NCBI GenBank assembly: GCA_002307275.1
Contig: DBTX01000065.1
Location: 1-34,420 of the forward strand
Length of the DNA stretch: 34,420 nucleotides
Origin: Hungateiclostridiaceae bacterium UBA1305
GTDB lineage: Bacteria > Bacillota > Clostridia > Acetivibrionales > DTU013
Direction: 5' to 3'
Below the pieces are notes generated by a model that saw only the letters and a list, made by a program, of their open reading frames with translations, was not told the DNA's origin and did no database searches. The translations under genes and the position numbers were made by a program. Below, piece by piece: positions 31,798 to 34,420 of the stretch. Positions within the stretch are counted from its first letter, which is position 1. The number at the start of each line of letters is the position of its first letter.

Positions 31798-32289
31798 TCA
31801 ATGCCTGTTTCCATGTTCTTTCTCAAGCTCCAGCAGCTTCTGTTTGATACCCAGTCCTCCTGCGTAACCGACCAGCTTTCCGTTTGCGCCAATCACTCTG
31901 TGGCAGGGAATTATTACTGCAACCGGGTTTTTATTATTCGCCATTCCAACTGCCCTGCAAGCCTTCGGCTGACCGATACTTTTCGCAATCTCCGCATAAC
32001 TTCTGGTCTCGCCGTAAGGTATCCGTGTGAGCGCATCCCACACCTTTCGCTGGAATATTGTACCCTCAGGAGCCAAAGGAACATCAAACGTTCTGCGTTC
32101 TCCTGCAAGGTATTCCGTGAGCTGTGCCGCGGCCTCCTTTATAAGGACCGTCTCAAAAATACATGTGTCTGCAGAAGCGGCTGCATTTTCGCCGGCAAAC
32201 AGCAGGGCTGTTACTGCCTCGCCATTATCCCTGATACCAATTCTGCCAATACTTGTTTCATAGAAAAATATGCTTTTCAAAGCTGCCAT
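31798..32289 (-). CDS. ogt: Methylated-DNA--protein-cysteine S-methyltransferase
   Basis: 163 residues. Active-site PCHRV with acceptor Cys129, the recognition helix SYAEIAKSIGQPKACRAVG with Arg112, and GYAGGLGIKQKLLELE are all present, so it should repair O6-methylguanine by suicidal alkyl transfer. The N-terminal ribonuclease-H-like domain begins IFFYETSIGRIGI. The ATG at 32289 is very close to GGGGG. A TTG at 32280 would have better SD spacing and the usual family N-terminus MKSIFFYET, so the start may be there. No Ada-type regulatory domain. It precedes nfo in the same direction. Confidence 0.94.
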   Translation of the reverse strand: MAALKSIFFYETSIGRIGIRDNGEAVTALLFAGENAAASADTCIFETVLIKEAAAQLTEYLAGERRTFDVPLAPEGTIFQRKVWDALTRIPYGETRSYAEIAKSIGQPKACRAVGMANNKNPVAVIIPCHRVIGANGKLVGYAGGLGIKQKLLELEKEHGNRH

Positions 32290-32372
32290 CCCCCACTGTT
32301 ATCTCATTTTCTTTCATGTACCGCCACACATATACTACCATAAAAAACATCATTATCTTGTATTTTCCATCT

Positions 32373-32399
32373 GCTTAAGTCATAGGGCTTAAGTCATAG
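32373..32399. repeat. Tandem 13-bp repeat GCTTAAGTCATAG
   Basis: Exact copies at 32373-32385 and 32387-32399, one base apart, in the region between divergent ogt and the sulfhydrylase gene. The 14-bp period and location upstream of the promoter suggest an activator or repressor site; unproven. Confidence 0.6.
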
Positions 32400-32440
32400 T
32401 AATTGATAGTAATAGATCCCTTCATCCCTTCAAATTATAC

Positions 32441-32469
32441 TTGATAATTGGCACGGATTGGTGTACTAT
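32441..32469 (+). promoter_or_regulatory. Promoter of the O-acetylhomoserine sulfhydrylase gene
   Basis: TTGATA (32441-32446), 17-bp spacer, TACTAT (32464-32469), 39 bp before the ATG. The short leader leaves no room for a SAM or T-box element. Confidence 0.65.
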
Positions 32470-32507
32470 TTTTTATTAATATAGAAATGATTTAAGGGGT
32501 GTTTTCG

Positions 32508-33779
32508 ATGAGCGAATGGAAAATAGAGACCAAATGCCTTCAGGAAGGCTACAAGCCCGGCAACGGCGAAACGCGCGTAGTGCCGATCTGCCAGAGCACA
32601 ACCTATCGGTATGATTCCACCGAACACGTGGCAGAGCTGTTCGACAGACCGGACAAGGGCCATATTTATTCCCGTATCAGCAATCCTACCGTCGCAGCTC
32701 TGCAAGACAAGATCGCGGCTCTGGAAGGCGGCGTGGGCGCATTGTGTACCTCCTCCGGCCAGGCGGCCACCTTTATGGCGGTTATGAACATTTGCGAATG
32801 CGGCGACCACATCGTTTCGGCCAGCACGATTTACGGCGGAACCTTTAATCTGCTGAATGTCACTTTCAAAAAAATGGGGATCGAAGTCACCTTTATCGAT
32901 CAGGACGTCTCTGAAGAAGAAATCCAAAAGGCTATCAAGCCAAATACAAAAATGCTTTTCGGAGAGAGCATCGCCAATCCAAAGATCAGTATTCTCGATA
33001 TTGAAAAATTTGCTCGTGTCGCCCATAAAAACGGCATTCCGCTGGTCGTGGACAACACCTTTGCAACGCCGATTCTGCTCAGGCCCTTCGAATATGGAGC
33101 CGATATCATCACCCATTCCACTACGAAATACATGGATGGACATGCTGTCAGCGTTGGTGGAGTATTGGTCGATTCCGGCAAATTTGACTGGACCAACGGG
33201 AAATTCCCCATTCTGACCCAGCCTGATCCGTCCTATCACGGAATTTCCTATACCGAAACCTTCGGTAATGCGGCCTATATCATGAAGGCCTGTTATCAAT
33301 ATATGAGAGACCTGGGCAGCTGCATGAGCCCCATGAATGCTTTTTTGACCAATCTCGGCCTGGAAACGCTGCATCTGCGGATGGAAAGACATTGCTCCAA
33401 TGCTGAAAAGGTTGCCGATTTCCTGTCAAAGAACGATAAGATCATTTCTGTCAGCTACCCCTCATTGAAGGGCGACAAATATTATGGCCTTGCAAAAAAA
33501 TATCTGCCAAAAGGCTGCTCCGGTGTTATCTCATTCCGGATCAAAGGCGGACGGGAAGCTGCAGTAAAATTCATGGACAGCCTGAAGCTCGCAGCAATCG
33601 TCGTCCATGTCTCAGACGCCAAAACCGCAGTACTCCACCCCGCCAGCTCCACGCACAGGCAAATGTCGGACGAGCAGCTGCTTGCAGCAGGCATTGAACC
33701 TGATATGATCCGTTTTTCGGTGGGAATAGAGAATGTCGACGACATTATCGAAGACATCCGTCAGGCGCTGGGAGACTAA
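32508..33779 (+). CDS. metY: O-acetylhomoserine sulfhydrylase (PLP-dependent, Cys/Met metabolism family)
   Basis: 423 residues from ATG 32508; the GTG at 32499 lies in the SD AAGGGGTG. PLP lysine is Lys207 in THSTTKYMDGHA, with Asp182 in VDNTFATP and Tyr54-Arg56 from the neighbouring subunit (IYSRISNPT). The insertion around residues 225-260 (DWTNGKFPILTQPDPSYHG) and LGSCMSPMNAFL are features of the O-acetylhomoserine sulfhydrylase/MetY branch, longer than cystathionine gamma-synthases (about 380). The reaction would be O-acetylhomoserine plus sulfide to homocysteine. A methionine gamma-lyase activity is the main alternative. Transcribed alone from its own promoter, divergent from ogt. Confidence 0.9.
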   Translation: MSEWKIETKCLQEGYKPGNGETRVVPICQSTTYRYDSTEHVAELFDRPDKGHIYSRISNPTVAALQDKIAALEGGVGALCTSSGQAATFMAVMNICECGDHIVSASTIYGGTFNLLNVTFKKMGIEVTFIDQDVSEEEIQKAIKPNTKMLFGESIANPKISILDIEKFARVAHKNGIPLVVDNTFATPILLRPFEYGADIITHSTTKYMDGHAVSVGGVLVDSGKFDWTNGKFPILTQPDPSYHGISYTETFGNAAYIMKACYQYMRDLGSCMSPMNAFLTNLGLETLHLRMERHCSNAEKVADFLSKNDKIISVSYPSLKGDKYYGLAKKYLPKGCSGVISFRIKGGREAAVKFMDSLKLAAIVVHVSDAKTAVLHPASSTHRQMSDEQLLAAGIEPDMIRFSVGIENVDDIIEDIRQALGD

Positions 33780-33879
33780 TTCATTAAATCTTGGTATTCG
33801 ACCAAAACAAGGAAAGAATCAAAATTATTTCCTTTCAGTCAGATACAGAACCATTTTCCGCAAGTAGAAGCTGATAAAT

Positions 33880-33926
33880 AATGCGCATCTCCATTTAAAA
33901 AACGTGGGCTTGCGCATTTATTTTTC
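33880..33926 (+). terminator. Weak terminator-like hairpin after metY
   Basis: AATGCGCA (33880-33887) pairs with TGCGCATT (33911-33918), loop of 23 nt, then TATTTTTC. The loop is long, so the call is tentative. Confidence 0.4.
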
Positions 33927-33972
33927 TTGAAGATAGTTATCAGCGGTTAAGAATTACTATAAGAATCATGAA

Positions 33973-34001
33973 TTTACATTTCACTAGTGTTGTATTACAA
34001 T
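33973..34001 (+). promoter_or_regulatory. Promoter of the AEC transporter gene with overlapping palindrome
   Basis: TTTACA (33973-33978), 17-bp spacer, TACAAT (33996-34001). The palindrome TTGTATTACAA (33990-34000) covers the -10 box, and CACTAGTG (33982-33989) lies in the spacer. The first resembles GntR-type half-sites. Confidence 0.55.
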
Positions 34002-34070
34002 ATACAGATACACAAAAGAACAGCTTGCCACATTTACTGTTACAAGCTGCACATACCGGAGGAATTGCCT

Positions 34071-34420
34071 TTGTCGACATTTTTGTATATTCTCACAAAC
34101 ATCATTCTGCCAATTTTTCTGCTTGTAGCCATAGGCTTTGTCGCACAAAAGAAACTGAAGATGGACACGCGGACAATTTCGCGCCTGAATATTTACATAT
34201 TCATCCCTGCCGTACTTTTCATGAAAATATATGAGGCAAAAGTATCGTTGTCCTTCGTTGGAACCGTTGTGGTTTATATATTGGCAATTCAAATTTTCAT
34301 GATGCTGCTGGGAGAAGTGCTGTCCAGAATATACAAATACCCCCGCAGCACAAAAAAAGCCTTCTCCAACACACTATTATTCTTCAACAGCGGAAATTTC
34401 GGGCTGCCGCTCATTGATCT
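34071..34420 (+). CDS. AEC family transporter, 3'-partial
   Basis: About 116 codons before the window ends. TTG 34071 has CGGAGG eight bases upstream and opens MSTFLYILTNIILPIFLLVA. Landmarks GFVAQKKLKMDTRTISRLN, YIFIPAVLFMKIYEA and NTLLFFNSGNFGLPLID are the N-terminal half of the auxin-efflux-carrier/malate-permease (AEC) family, whose 'N.GNFGLPL' motif is diagnostic. Bacterial members move malate, malonate or other carboxylates; the substrate here is unknown. There is no ATG near the start. It follows metY on the same strand after 291 bp, with its own promoter and a palindrome over the -10 box. Confidence 0.88.
   Translation, partial: MSTFLYILTNIILPIFLLVAIGFVAQKKLKMDTRTISRLNIYIFIPAVLFMKIYEAKVSLSFVGTVVVYILAIQIFMMLLGEVLSRIYKYPRSTKKAFSNTLLFFNSGNFGLPLID

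Noticed and set aside
32466..33392. 308-residue minus-strand frame inside metY
   Set aside because: Shadow of the strongly conserved plus-strand PLP enzyme; no family pattern.

Overview
The window looks like chromosomal DNA from a low-to-mid GC anaerobic Bacillota, probably class Clostridia. Evidence: strong purine-rich Shine-Dalgarno (SD) sites, many TTG starts, TTGACA/TATAAT-type promoters, a tRNA-Ser gene with encoded CCA after tadA, an SLH-anchored surface protein, a DUF2680 secreted protein, and a sigma-D-like -10 box before a chemotaxis receptor. I cannot name a genus. All coordinates and motif matches come from reading the sequence. Family names come from recognised motifs, not from a search.

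Region 1-9.7 kb holds ordinary core and housekeeping-like genes: a partial Dabb-domain protein, an EamA exporter, a PIN-PhoH ATPase, an HsmA-like membrane protein, a small membrane protein, a Sir2 deacylase, a DUF2680 secreted protein, a methyl-accepting chemotaxis protein with six membrane spans and no extracellular sensor, a CE7 acetyl esterase with a small acidic membrane protein, a HAD hydrolase and a 40-residue membrane peptide behind a folded leader.

Region 9.7-14.6 kb is an accessory block at a tRNA-Ser(CGA) gene next to tadA. The intact tRNA is preceded by two tRNA-Ser 5' halves that both lose similarity just after the anticodon loop. The spacers carry short direct repeats resembling integrase arm sites, one of which recurs about 3.4 kb downstream. 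The block contains a nucleotidyltransferase that lost its catalytic start, a WapI-immunity-like fragment joined head-on to a metallophosphoesterase fragment, a DUF4143 AAA ATPase, nested palindromes and a 51-residue protein. I see no integrase, so it reads as a decayed island.

Region 14.6-20.2 kb starts with two secreted proteins, then a catabolic locus: tetR, an intact enolase-superfamily dehydratase and an MFS anion symporter. It has a mirror layout. About 155 bp of tetR leader, with a conserved GTAACA-N12-TGTTAC palindrome, recurs inverted at 19.64-19.80 kb. An enolase N-terminal pseudogene precedes the intact gene, and an enolase C-terminal remnant follows the MFS gene on the other strand. 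This suggests an inverted duplication of a tetR/transporter/dehydratase unit followed by decay.

Region 20.1-30.8 kb joins a multi-pass membrane regulator with two predicted C-terminal helix-turn-helix segments, a small protein translationally overlapped by a 15-codon leader ORF, and a 2688-residue secreted multidomain protein (BspA-like leucine-rich repeats, InlB-type repeat, three IPT/TIG domains, three SLH domains). Region 30.8-34.4 kb has the repair pair ogt-nfo, an O-acetylhomoserine sulfhydrylase with its own promoter, and the start of an AEC-family transporter. No insertion sequence, CRISPR array, rRNA or recognisable riboswitch was seen.
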